This document shows positions 16,600 through 24,493 of a DNA stretch of 49,528 nt, one piece after another. Each line of letters opens with the position of its first letter. The first letter of the stretch is position 1. The notes beneath the pieces were generated by a model. It did not search any database and was not told the origin of the DNA. It worked only from the letters and a program-made list of their open reading frames with translations. The position numbers and the translations under genes are program-made. Origin of the DNA: Acidobacteriota bacterium (GTDB taxonomy: Bacteria > Acidobacteriota > Terriglobia > Acidiferrales > UBA7541); assembly GCA_003224145.1 (NCBI GenBank), contig QHYN01000224.1, positions 1 to 49,528 of the forward strand, in the 5' to 3' direction.

Positions 16600-16680
16600 T
16601 TCAAAATGCCTCCACTCCCCTCAACAGCGCAGCCTGCATGGGACCGCATCTCTCTAAACGTTCCTTGGTTGTCCGCGCCT

Positions 16681-17028
16681 CTACTCCGTAAGGTGAAACT
16701 CAAATTCAACGATCTGTGTGGTTTCTTCCGGAGCAGGCACAAACTTCCACTCCTTCAGGGCGTCCTGGCATGGCTGAACGAGCAAAGGATGCCCACCAAT
16801 GACTCGCGTGGTCTTAACGTGGCCGTCCGGGGCGATTACGACTTCGATCTTGACTTTGCCTGTGACGTTCATCCGCCTGGCAAGGTCCGGATAGATCGGC
16901 GCGGTCTTGGTCTTGACCTTGCGCTTGGATTCATCAGTGGAACCTGTCTGGGCAAACGCGGAAGCCCCCCAGAGAATGGCAACTGTGCCCACGGCGAGCG
17001 CGACCTTTTTCCAACTGGTGGTTCTCAT
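16681..17028 (-). CDS. Exported TonB C-terminal-domain protein
   Basis: 115 aa with a signal peptide (WKKVALAVGTVAILWGASAFAQ) and one TonB C-terminal-type domain (KTAPIYPDLARRMNVTGKV, VVIAPDGHV, ALKEWKFVP). Unlike true TonB it has no membrane anchor plus Pro-rich spacer, so it is a periplasmic stand-alone domain. ATG 17028 is chosen over a GTG two codons upstream since GAGGG is eight bases before it. It is the first gene of the transcript that continues 81 bp later with the MCP. A role in sensing or in contact with cell wall or outer-membrane receptors is possible but not shown. Confidence 0.8.
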   Translation of the reverse strand: MRTTSWKKVALAVGTVAILWGASAFAQTGSTDESKRKVKTKTAPIYPDLARRMNVTGKVKIEVVIAPDGHVKTTRVIGGHPLLVQPCQDALKEWKFVPAPEETTQIVEFEFHLTE

Positions 17029-17074
17029 CGACACGACCCTCGTTGGGGAATGAAATGACCCCTTCGGAGGAAAG

Positions 17075-17089
17075 GCACGTGGGATGCCA
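17075..17089 (-). promoter_or_regulatory. Candidate sigma54 promoter of chemosensory operon 1
   Basis: On the minus strand TGGCATCCCACGTGC has the invariant GG-N10-GC spacing and 8 of 11 consensus positions of TGGCACG-N4-TTGC. It predicts a start near 17063 and a leader of about 35 bases before the TonB-like gene. GTCTCA/TGAGAC sites lie 120-180 bp upstream. The same DNA read on the plus strand (17073-17087) also matches with correct spacing, so orientation needs testing. Confidence 0.5.
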
Positions 17090-17208
17090 GGCCCGGAGAG
17101 GGAAAAAGCGATCTGGTCGAAGCGTGCAAATGGTCTATAAACAATAGAAAGAAAAAAAGTTAGCTAGGAGCGCGAGGAGAATCTGTGGAAAGCAGGAAGC
17201 CCGCCGAT

Positions 17209-17254
17209 GTCTCAGATGACCGGTGCGGGGAAGGTTGGGGTCTCAGGCTGAGAC
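17209..17254. promoter_or_regulatory. Candidate activator (UAS) sites: GTCTCA and GTCTCA-N3-TGAGAC
   Basis: A half-site GTCTCA at 17209-17214 and a perfect 15-bp dyad GTCTCAGGCTGAGAC at 17240-17254, in the divergent spacer between operon 1 and the kinase/NtrC operon. The same dyad type recurs at 21634 and 24362. Suitable as an enhancer for the minus-strand sigma54-like promoter and for autoregulation. Confidence 0.5.
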
Positions 17255-17326
17255 GGGGGAGACGAGGAGCAAGCCCTCAGCTATAGGCAGTTTCGCAACA
17301 GAGAACTGTTCGAGGATTGACTCAGA

Positions 17327-19759
17327 ATGAGACTCGCGCGTACGTTTAGTGAGTACGATAACTCGCAACTTGAGACGAACGATACTTCCCTCCCACAGAT
17401 GAAAGCATTGAAAACAGCACGGCCGACCGGCCAGACACCCAAGCGCGAGATAACGAAGCCACGGTCCGCCACAGCGAGGACTGCAGAAGAATTGATGGAA
17501 CTGGCCGTCGAGGCCGCACGGTCGCGGCACCTACCGGATTTTCTGGAACAGTTCGCGTTGCGTTCCGCATGCATGCTGGGAGCGAGCTGGGGCGGTGTGG
17601 CCGTTTACCTGGGGCGCGAAACGAAATTTCATGCGATGCGGGGAAGCGGTGGTTCCACTGTTTCTTCGGGAGAAGAGTGGATCCTTTCGAATGCGCGGGA
17701 GTGCCGCAGCGAGATGGAGACGCGCACCCTGCCGAAGGAGATCGCTGCGGCGCTGCCATGCGCGGAAGAACCGGAGGCGGTGATTTTCGTTCGAATCGCG
17801 TCGAGCGACAACGAAAAGCTGGGAACGCTGTGTCTGTTCCGGAAACGGAAAACGCTAGGGGCGGAGGAAAAGCGCCTGCTGCGCGCGCTAGCCAGTCATG
17901 CGGCGCTGTCGCTGGAAAATTTCCGGCGGTTTTCGCAATTGGAGAGGTCCAAGCGGCAGTGGGTGGAAGATATTGATGCCATCAGCGATTACATCGTGGT
18001 GCACGACCGGGCGTGGAAGATTCTGAGGACCAACCGTTCGCTGGCGTCGTATCTGGGAGTTCCGCCGGTGGCGCTGGTGGGCGAGGCGACAAGCAGCTTG
18101 CGATCGATCGCGGAAACGGGAAGCGCGTTGCCCTGTCCATTCTGCCGCGACACAGAGCGCGCACGGGAAGAGTACGTGGCGGGTTCGGCGGAGCGGATTT
18201 TTCTGGTGTCCACGTCGCGCACACCGGGAGTGACCGACGACGACACGCGAACCATCCATGTGCTGAAAGACATTACTGACCGCCGGGAAGCGGAGCGGAG
18301 ATACCGCGAACTGTTTGACAGCATTCAGGAAGGGCTGTTTTTCGCGACGCCGGAGGGGAGATTTTTGGATGTAAATGACGCCATGGTGCGGATGCTGGGG
18401 TATGCGTCGCGCGAAGAGTTGCTGCGCGCGGATGTGAGCCCGCATCTTTATCCGGCGCCGGAAGCACGCGAGAAATTTCTTCGAGCGCTCGCGCAAAGAG
18501 GAGTATTGCGCAATTACGACGAAACGCTGCGGCGGAAGGACGGGACACTGCTGCACACCTTGCAAAACATTACGGCGGTGCGCGACGCGCGAGGGCGCAT
18601 TGTGCAGATTCGCGGACTGATGCTGGACGTGACCGAGCAAAAGACATTTCAATCGCAGTTGCAGCGGGAGCGGGACTTTAATCAGAAAATTCTGAATACG
18701 ACGCAGAGCATGATCCTGGTGCTGGATACGGCAGGACTGATCAGCTATGCGAACCGGCGATGCTACGAAGCGGGTTACCAGGAGAGCGAGCTGATCGGAC
18801 ACCGGCTGGTGGACTGGGTGGAGGCTTCGCACCGCGAGGATTTCGATGCGGCGCTGGAAACCACGGCGAACGGGCATCAGGTGGAGAACCTGGAGTTGCG
18901 CGCAAGGCGAAGCGACGGTTCGATGGGTCATTTTTCGATAAGTTTGAGCCCCATGAGGGACGAACAGAACACGGTGAACAACGTGGTCGTGGTGATGACG
19001 GACATCACCGACGCGGTGCTGCTACAGGCGAAACTGGCGCATAGCGAAAAGATGGCCACGATCGGGCGGCTGGTGTCGGGCGTGGCGCATGAAGTGAACA
19101 ACCCGCTGGCGGCGATTCTCGGATTTACCGACCTGCTGCTCGAGAATCCGGAGGTGCCTGGGTCGGCGCGGGAAGATTTGCAGATCATTTTGCAGGAAAC
19201 CCAGCGGACAAAGGATATCGTGCAGGATCTGCTGAGCTTTGCGAGGCAGCGGCCGGTGCAGCGAGAATTGGTGCGCGTGAATGCTGTACTGCGACAAACG
19301 ATCAAGCTGCGGAGCTATGATTTTGCGAGCCACGGCGTGGAAGTGAAGGAAGAATTCGAAGAGACGCTGCCTTCGGCCTTGGGGGATTCACAGCAATTGC
19401 AGCAGGTTTTCCTGAATATTTTGAATAACGCATACGATGCGGTACAGGAAGCGGGGCAGCGGGGCCAGATCAAGATTCACACGCGGAGGCAAGGGGAAGC
19501 AATTGAAGTGGCCATCACTGACAATGGCAAGGGGATCGCCGACCCGCAGCGGATTTTTGATCCGTTTTATACGACAAAGCAAGCGGGCAAAGGAACAGGG
19601 CTGGGTCTGAGCATTTGTTACGGAATCGTACGCGCGCACGGCGGAGAAATTCAATGCTGGAACAATGAAAACGGGGCGGGAAGCACGTTTGTAGTGCGAA
19701 TTCCGGTGGCCACGGAAGGTGCGCTGTCCGCAGCGGCTGCGAAAGAGGTGGGACGATGA
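17327..19759 (+). CDS. GAF/PAS sensor histidine kinase, NtrB-like
   Basis: 810 aa, no membrane segment. GAF domain at about 52-205, three PAS domains at about 212-318, 325-438 and 450-565, HisKA with H588 (GVAHEVNNPLAAILG), HATPase with N-box FLNILNNAYDAV and G boxes DNGKGIAD and [13 protein letters not shown]. The HEVNNPL phospho-box is of the NtrB/HPK4 type that partners NtrC-like regulators, and its operon ends with one. CPFC at 270-273 in the first PAS could bind a metal or respond to redox. The start is not certain: ATG 17327 has only a distant GAGG; ATG 17399 is an alternative. Stop overlaps the next gene (ATGA). Confidence 0.93.
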   Translation: MRLARTFSEYDNSQLETNDTSLPQMKALKTARPTGQTPKREITKPRSATARTAEELMELAVEAARSRHLPDFLEQFALRSACMLGASWGGVAVYLGRETKFHAMRGSGGSTVSSGEEWILSNARECRSEMETRTLPKEIAAALPCAEEPEAVIFVRIASSDNEKLGTLCLFRKRKTLGAEEKRLLRALASHAALSLENFRRFSQLERSKRQWVEDIDAISDYIVVHDRAWKILRTNRSLASYLGVPPVALVGEATSSLRSIAETGSALPCPFCRDTERAREEYVAGSAERIFLVSTSRTPGVTDDDTRTIHVLKDITDRREAERRYRELFDSIQEGLFFATPEGRFLDVNDAMVRMLGYASREELLRADVSPHLYPAPEAREKFLRALAQRGVLRNYDETLRRKDGTLLHTLQNITAVRDARGRIVQIRGLMLDVTEQKTFQSQLQRERDFNQKILNTTQSMILVLDTAGLISYANRRCYEAGYQESELIGHRLVDWVEASHREDFDAALETTANGHQVENLELRARRSDGSMGHFSISLSPMRDEQNTVNNVVVVMTDITDAVLLQAKLAHSEKMATIGRLVSGVAHEVNNPLAAILGFTDLLLENPEVPGSAREDLQIILQETQRTKDIVQDLLSFARQRPVQRELVRVNAVLRQTIKLRSYDFASHGVEVKEEFEETLPSALGDSQQLQQVFLNILNNAYDAVQEAGQRGQIKIHTRRQGEAIEVAITDNGKGIADPQRIFDPFYTTKQAGKGTGLGLSICYGIVRAHGGEIQCWNNENGAGSTFVVRIPVATEGALSAAAAKEVGR

Positions 19760-20154
19760 GCGCGCAGCCGGCACTGTCGATCAAGGGACCCATCTTGCTG
19801 ATCGAAGATGAGCCTTCGGTCATCGCGTTTCTGCGCGCGGCGCTAGAGCGGCGAGGATACGCGGTGGTGAACGCTTCCTCGGGTGAGGAAGGACTCAAGC
19901 AGCTTTCGAACGGACGGTACGCCGGGGTAATCTCCGACATTCGAATGCCGGGCGCGGTGAATGGGGCGGAAGTACACGATTGGATTCAGAAAAACCGGCC
20001 GGAACTAAAGACCCGAATCATTCTGATCAGCGGAGACACCGCCAACAGTGAAACCCAGGCGTTCCTGGCGCAGAGCGGGACGCCGTGCATTGAGAAGCCC
20101 TTTCGAGTTCAGCAATTGATATCAACAGTGGAAAAAACGTTCGGGAAGCCATGA
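19756..20154 (+). CDS. Stand-alone receiver domain protein
   Basis: 132-aa receiver: acidic E17-D18-E19, phospho-acceptor D61 (SDIRMPG), K114 (EKPFR). There is no output domain. It overlaps both neighbours by ATGA, so it is made in step with the kinase before it and the NtrC-type activator after it. It may be a phosphate sink or an intermediate between the kinase and other targets. Confidence 0.92.
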   Translation: MSAQPALSIKGPILLIEDEPSVIAFLRAALERRGYAVVNASSGEEGLKQLSNGRYAGVISDIRMPGAVNGAEVHDWIQKNRPELKTRIILISGDTANSETQAFLAQSGTPCIEKPFRVQQLISTVEKTFGKP

Positions 20155-21569
20155 GCGAAGAGATGAAAACACGGCTGTTGGTAGTGGATGACGAACAGAG
20201 CATACGCAGGCTGTGCATGACGATCGGCAACACGCTGGGCTACGCGTGCTCGGAGGCGGAGAGCGCCGAGGTTGCGTTGGGGCGGCTCGAATCCGATGCG
20301 CCGGATCTCATTCTCACGGACCTCAAACTACCAGCGATGTCGGGAGTCGAGTTGTTGAAGCAGACCAAGATGCTTCTGCCACACACGGAAGTGGCCATCA
20401 TGACGGGCCATGGGTCGATCGAATCGGCCGTGGATGCGATGAAGCTGGGAGCGTATGACTACATCGAAAAGCCGTTCCGCGTGGAAAAGATGCGCTTGTT
20501 GCTGCAACGCATGGCAGAGAAAGTACACCTAGTCACGGAAAATGAGTTTCTGCGCGAACGGGTGACCGCGGAAGAAAATCTGGACGGCATCATCGGCACG
20601 TCAGCAAACATCCAGGATGTGCTGCGGATGATTTCGCGGCTGAAAGACACGCGGACGCCGGTGCTGATTTCAGGCGAAAGCGGCACAGGGAAAGAGTTGG
20701 TGGCGCGCGCCATTCACTTCCGGGGATTGATGGCCCAAACACCGTTTGTGGCCGTGGACTGTGGCTCGTTGGTTCCAACGCTGATGGAGAGCGAACTTTT
20801 CGGATACGAAAAAGGCGCTTTCACGGGCGCGACGAAATCCAAAGCCGGACTCTTTCAAGCGGCGAATGGCGGCACGATCTTCCTCGACGAGATCGGCGAG
20901 CTTCCCCTGGAGATGCAGGCCAAACTCCTGCGAGTTCTGCAGGAGAAAGAAGTGCGACCGGTGGGAAGCAATGAAAAGGTGAACGTAGATGTGCGGGTGA
21001 TCGCGGCGACGAATCGCGATCTGGAGGCCGCTTATCGAGGGGGAACGTTTCGAAAGGACTTGTATTTTCGATTGAACGTCGTGACGGTGCACCTCCCTGC
21101 CCTGCGGGACCGACGGTCGGATATTCCCGTGCTGGTACATCATTTCCTGGACCGCTACGCCAAAGTTTCGCAAATCCAGGTGACGCCAGCAGCCATGAAG
21201 AGCCTGCTGCAGTATGAATGGCCGGGGAACGTGCGCGAACTGGAAAACTGCATCGCGCGAGCCATAACGCTCGGCGACCGCAAGACCATCGACGTCGTCG
21301 ATCTCCCTCCGGCCATCCGAAGTGAGCAGTCGGAGGCCGGCGCCGTCATCTCACCGGATTCTGCTTCTCTGTCCACAACCGCGCTGGCAGAAATGGAAAG
21401 GATGACGATCTTGCGGGTCTTTGAACAGGCTCGGGGTGATAAGGCGCTGGCGGGAAAGATGCTGGGCATCAGCCGCGCCACGCTCTATCGCAAACTGAAG
21501 CGATATAACATCCCTCTGAAACCAAGTGCGGGGGACAGCAAAGCCGAGGCAGAAACAGCGGTGCAATAG
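20151..21569 (+). CDS. NtrC-family sigma54-dependent response regulator
   Basis: 472-aa three-domain activator. Receiver (D57 in LTDLKLPAMSG, K107), AAA+ domain with Walker A GESGTGKE (175-182), sigma54-contact loop GAFTGA (222-227), Walker B GGTIFLDE (240-247) and R-finger region, then a Fis-type HTH at about 415-455 (AGKMLGISRATLYRKLKRYN). All residues needed for sigma54 activation are present, so it should remodel sigma54-RNA polymerase when phosphorylated, most likely by the kinase two genes upstream. The flanking DNA on both sides contains TGAGAC dyads and GG-N10-GC elements, which makes the two chemosensory operons its probable targets. Confidence 0.95.
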   Translation: MSEEMKTRLLVVDDEQSIRRLCMTIGNTLGYACSEAESAEVALGRLESDAPDLILTDLKLPAMSGVELLKQTKMLLPHTEVAIMTGHGSIESAVDAMKLGAYDYIEKPFRVEKMRLLLQRMAEKVHLVTENEFLRERVTAEENLDGIIGTSANIQDVLRMISRLKDTRTPVLISGESGTGKELVARAIHFRGLMAQTPFVAVDCGSLVPTLMESELFGYEKGAFTGATKSKAGLFQAANGGTIFLDEIGELPLEMQAKLLRVLQEKEVRPVGSNEKVNVDVRVIAATNRDLEAAYRGGTFRKDLYFRLNVVTVHLPALRDRRSDIPVLVHHFLDRYAKVSQIQVTPAAMKSLLQYEWPGNVRELENCIARAITLGDRKTIDVVDLPPAIRSEQSEAGAVISPDSASLSTTALAEMERMTILRVFEQARGDKALAGKMLGISRATLYRKLKRYNIPLKPSAGDSKAEAETAVQ

Positions 21570-21570
21570 C

Positions 21571-21648
21571 TGAGAGAGCGTCTCACCGCACGAAAGCCGA
21601 GTCGGCCCGCGAGTCGGAGGGTGAGACGCCAACGTTTCACGGTGAGAC
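21571..21648. promoter_or_regulatory. Cluster of TGAGAC-type sites upstream of chemosensory operon 2
   Basis: Contains TGAGA-N5-TCTCA (21571-21585), GTGAGAC (21621-21627) and the dyad GTTTCA-CGG-TGAGAC (21634-21648). GCGTCTCACC (21578-21587) and GGTGAGACGC (21620-21629) are also a perfect 10-bp inverted repeat with a 32-base loop. The cluster is 83-160 bp upstream of the sigma54-like element at 21731, the usual enhancer distance. The inverted repeat could instead end the kinase/NtrC transcript, but no U-run follows. Confidence 0.55.
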
Positions 21649-21730
21649 ACTTGAGGCATTCTTGCCCGGCACAGGAATTCTAAGCTCTTCTGTTTCAATA
21701 CCTTCACCAAGGCATACCTTTGGAATTCTT

Positions 21731-21745
21731 TGGCGCGCAGCGTGC
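21731..21745 (+). promoter_or_regulatory. Candidate sigma54 promoter of chemosensory operon 2
   Basis: TGGCGCGCAGCGTGC (followed by A) matches 9 of 11 positions of TGGCACG-N4-TTGC with exact GG-N10-GC spacing. Predicted start near 21757, about 80 bases before the first gene. Best sigma54 match that I found in the window. Confidence 0.6.
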
Positions 21746-21837
21746 AACTTTGCCAGCGGCAGTCTGTGTCTGCTGTGCAAAAAGTGAGTCTCGTTGTAGC
21801 GGCGCTGGTAGGTCGTGAAGAGAAGACGTGAGGCAAC

Positions 21838-22185
21838 GTGGGGAGACCCGGGAACACGGTGCTGGCAAGGACTGAAGAGAGTTGCGTTGAGCAGTTGGCG
21901 CGATTTTTTCCGCTGGCCAGACCGGTAAAAATCCCTGTGCAGGTGACGTCGTCCCGGGGCAGTAGGACGCACTTGCGGGAGGAGACCGTCGTCGAGTTCA
22001 GCAGCGGAGACCACGCCATTTTTCTTTCTGCGCTGCCTTTGGAGTTCGGCGACCGTGTACGGCTCGAGGCGAGGCCGGAAGGCCATCAGGCAGAGGCCAA
22101 GGTTGATGCCGTGCAGTACGACGAAGGATGTAAAGCAGTGGCCGTAAAGTTTTTGCAGGGCCCGTGCGACTGGGTGGTGAGCTAG
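21838..22185 (+). CDS. PilZ-like beta-barrel protein, degenerate
   Basis: 115-aa protein starting at a GTG with GAGG four bases upstream (another GTG lies seven codons later). The FPLARPVKIPVQV opening, the DHAIFLSALPLEFGDRVRLE middle and the AVAVKFL end follow the strand layout of PilZ domains, but the c-di-GMP-binding RxxxR and D/NxSxxG motifs are not intact. It could be a PilZ fold that no longer binds c-di-GMP. First gene of operon 2, two bases from the next gene. Confidence 0.5.
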   Translation: MGRPGNTVLARTEESCVEQLARFFPLARPVKIPVQVTSSRGSRTHLREETVVEFSSGDHAIFLSALPLEFGDRVRLEARPEGHQAEAKVDAVQYDEGCKAVAVKFLQGPCDWVVS

Positions 22186-22187
22186 CG

Positions 22188-23672
22188 GTGAATAAGACGA
22201 CGACAGCGCAGAACATTCCAGCTCCGAACCAAGCGGAAAACCCGCGGCAGGTCCAATGGAAAGAAGCGCGCGCGGTATTTCCGATTTACCTTGCACTCGC
22301 CAAGCAACTGTCTCTCGAAATTCCTTTTTCACAGGCAAAGCGGAATCTCCCCGACAAACCGGACCTCGAACTGTTCAACCAGGTACATGAGTGGTTGGAT
22401 TCCATGGATCTGCGCGTCATGGTGCACCAACTGCGTCATCTCCTGCAGATGACCACGCTGAACGCCAGCGAAGGCGGACTGCGCGCATTGATTCATCGGC
22501 ATCTTCGCAAACCAAAGAAGAACAGCATGGATCGGGACAAGATTGATTTTCTGCTCGTCCAGTATTTCGCGTTGTGCGCGCCAGCCAAAATCTATCACAA
22601 GCAGATCGAGCCTGCGGACGTGGCCCAAGTGATGCAGCCAGTGCTCGGAGACGTGGATCCCACACCGCTATCATGGTGCGCGCCGCTAGAAAAGATGATC
22701 GAAGCGCTGCGGAACTTCCGTAGCCTGCGGGAGATCCTGAAAACGAATTTTATTCAACAGGGGCGAAAGGTAAAAGAAACAGCGGGCGGGATGTTCTACG
22801 ATGCACCAGCGTTGCTGGCTTTCATACGCTTTAATTTCCTGCTCCGCCGCACACTGATTGAGCTGATGCACGCCGATTTGATCGCCATCCGCACCGCCCT
22901 AGCGCAATTACAGGCGGCCGGTGTGCGAACGATCGACTGTCACCACGCGGGGCTACTGACCGGCGAGCCGCTTACCAAGACCCAGAAGATCGCGGATGAA
23001 TGGAAACAGCCGTTCCAAAAAGAATACACGGAACGATCGGTCAGCCAGGCGTTTGAGCAGCTTCTCGGATTGCGCACTGACGTTGAGCAAGCACTCGAAA
23101 AAGCAGCCTTGAGCCCCACCCCCAGCACTTCTCCAACCGCGTCCCTATCGGCAGCGAAGCCGTTTCCCTCAGAGAGAAAGGCGGTTCTGGAACCGAAAGC
23201 TCCCAGTGGCAACGCGAAATCCAAGGAGCCCGGTGGGGTGTCAACCACAAAGGGAACCGGCCCTGTCGCCGCACTTGATTTTGAAACCTGCATGGAACAA
23301 ATCTGGGAACAGTTGATTGCCACACCGCCCTCGCGCGGGAGATCGATGACCACCGTAAAAATCGGCGGAGCTCGGATTCTGATGTCGTCCTGGGAGGTAG
23401 GGGCTTTTGTGAGCGATGACGGACCATCGGCGGAGGATTTGCGGCGCGCCGTAGTAGCACGGGTGCTGGTCACTACCGCGATGGAATCCGCCAAAGAAAC
23501 GGGGAACGCCACGTCGCTCGATGGGGCGATGAACATGGCACGCGTCGAGGTGACACGATTGCAGGAGCGCGTGGACGTGGCCAAGCAGGCGAAAGACACG
23601 GAAGCGGCAGTAAATCTTGGGATTAGCACGAAACGTCTACTGTCGACGCTGGAAGAAGCTGAAAAGCTGTAA
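22188..23672 (+). CDS. Hypothetical protein linked to chemosensory operon (494 aa)
   Basis: Unrecognised soluble 494-aa protein. A helical N-terminal part (to about 290) is followed by a Ser/Pro/Thr/Lys-rich linker of about 60 residues and a C-terminal domain (from about 360) ending in a helical VTRLQERVDVAKQAKDTE segment suggestive of a coiled coil. GTG 22188 is chosen because GGTGAG lies six bases before it and it starts two bases after the preceding stop; an earlier in-frame GTG would overlap that gene. Position between a PilZ-like gene and che genes suggests a system-specific partner or output protein. Confidence 0.7.
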   Translation: MNKTTTAQNIPAPNQAENPRQVQWKEARAVFPIYLALAKQLSLEIPFSQAKRNLPDKPDLELFNQVHEWLDSMDLRVMVHQLRHLLQMTTLNASEGGLRALIHRHLRKPKKNSMDRDKIDFLLVQYFALCAPAKIYHKQIEPADVAQVMQPVLGDVDPTPLSWCAPLEKMIEALRNFRSLREILKTNFIQQGRKVKETAGGMFYDAPALLAFIRFNFLLRRTLIELMHADLIAIRTALAQLQAAGVRTIDCHHAGLLTGEPLTKTQKIADEWKQPFQKEYTERSVSQAFEQLLGLRTDVEQALEKAALSPTPSTSPTASLSAAKPFPSERKAVLEPKAPSGNAKSKEPGGVSTTKGTGPVAALDFETCMEQIWEQLIATPPSRGRSMTTVKIGGARILMSSWEVGAFVSDDGPSAEDLRRAVVARVLVTTAMESAKETGNATSLDGAMNMARVEVTRLQERVDVAKQAKDTEAAVNLGISTKRLLSTLEEAEKL

Positions 23673-23702
23673 CGGATAGCGCAGTGAATCCGGCAGGACA
23701 GG

Positions 23703-24413
23703 ATGAGCACTCCGGGAGGCGGGTTTTCCTTGCGACACGCCAACGTAATCATCCTCACCGACGAAACCGAATTCGCCCGGCTGCTGACGGCCGGCTGGCA
23801 GACTGAGCGCCAGGTTCCCAGAGTTACCGTCCTAACCAGCGATTTGTGGCAGGAACGGGGAGCGCCAGCTCGCGACTTGGTTGTGGTGGGTCCGGTGCGT
23901 GAAGGAGGACTGACCAGCGTTCTCCGGGCGCTTGATCCTTCAACGGCAGTCATTCTGTGCGTTCCAACAGATTCCAAAGAACTCGGGCAATTGAGAGCGA
24001 AGTACCCGAAACTCATCCACGTGCCGCTGCGAGAGGATTGGGCGCAGACTCTGTTGCTCGTGGCTGGTGAATCACTTCGCCGCGTGGAAGCGCTGCGGCT
24101 GGCGCGTCAGGCGGAGCGAGCTGCCGCCAAGAACGAAAATCACGCCACACTGGGCCGATACATGTTGGACATGAAGCACAGCGTGAATAACGCGCTGACC
24201 TCGACGCTGGGAAATGCGGAATTGCTCTTGCTAGAACCTGGGCAGCTCTCTTCGCAATCGCTGGCGCAAATCAAAACCATTCACAGCATGGCATTGCGCA
24301 TCAATGAGATTATGCAGCGTTTCTCATCGCTGGCTTCGGAGATGCAGGAGGCTGAGAATACATCTCAAGCTGAGACGGAAGGAGCCGAGGCGTCGGCTTC
24401 CCAACGCCATTGA
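23703..24413 (+). CDS. Pseudo-receiver plus lone DHp (HisKA-like) domain, no ATPase
   Basis: 236 aa. Residues about 12-125 have a receiver-like Rossmann pattern (NVIILTDETE, DLVVVGPVREGG, AVILCVPTDS, LIHVPLRED) but lack the phospho-acceptor Asp and the conserved Lys. Residues about 132-215 form a histidine-kinase dimerisation/phosphotransfer hairpin with the box MKHSVNNALTSTLGNAELLL, in which H159 and N162-N163 match HExNNPL of NtrB-type kinases. The protein ends after the second helix with an acidic tail, so the HATPase domain is absent. It may accept phosphate from another kinase, or act as a dimerisation or inhibitor module. Fusion partner loss by frameshift is unlikely because no ATPase coding follows. 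Confidence 0.72.
   Translation: MSTPGGGFSLRHANVIILTDETEFARLLTAGWQTERQVPRVTVLTSDLWQERGAPARDLVVVGPVREGGLTSVLRALDPSTAVILCVPTDSKELGQLRAKYPKLIHVPLREDWAQTLLLVAGESLRRVEALRLARQAERAAAKNENHATLGRYMLDMKHSVNNALTSTLGNAELLLLEPGQLSSQSLAQIKTIHSMALRINEIMQRFSSLASEMQEAENTSQAETEGAEASASQRH
24362..24376. promoter_or_regulatory. Candidate activator site inside operon 2 (ATCTCA-N3-TGAGAC)
   Basis: Third copy of the 15-bp dyad, located in the 3' coding part of the preceding gene, with a further TGAGA half-site at 24353-24357. It lies about 120 bp before a GG-N10-GC element at 24494. May be chance because it is in coding DNA. Confidence 0.35.
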
Positions 24414-24493
24414 ACGGGTGGGTCCCACCTGCAACGCATTCAAGACTAAAGACTTAACAACACACGACACAAGTTCAGAGGGAGCGGAGCGGC

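Noticed and set aside
17255-17326. GG-N10-GC match (GGGAGACGAGGAGC) before the GAF/PAS kinase gene
   Set aside because: Only about 5 of 11 sigma54 positions fit, within a purine-rich run; not a credible promoter.
21578-21629. Inverted repeat GCGTCTCACC/GGTGAGACGC as an intrinsic terminator
   Set aside because: The loop is 32 bases and no T-run follows; an activator-site cluster explains it better, although termination is not excluded.
21637-22338. 233-codon minus-strand open frame across the operon 2 control region
   Set aside because: Overlaps the PilZ-like and 494-aa genes, which are better supported, and has no ribosome-binding site.
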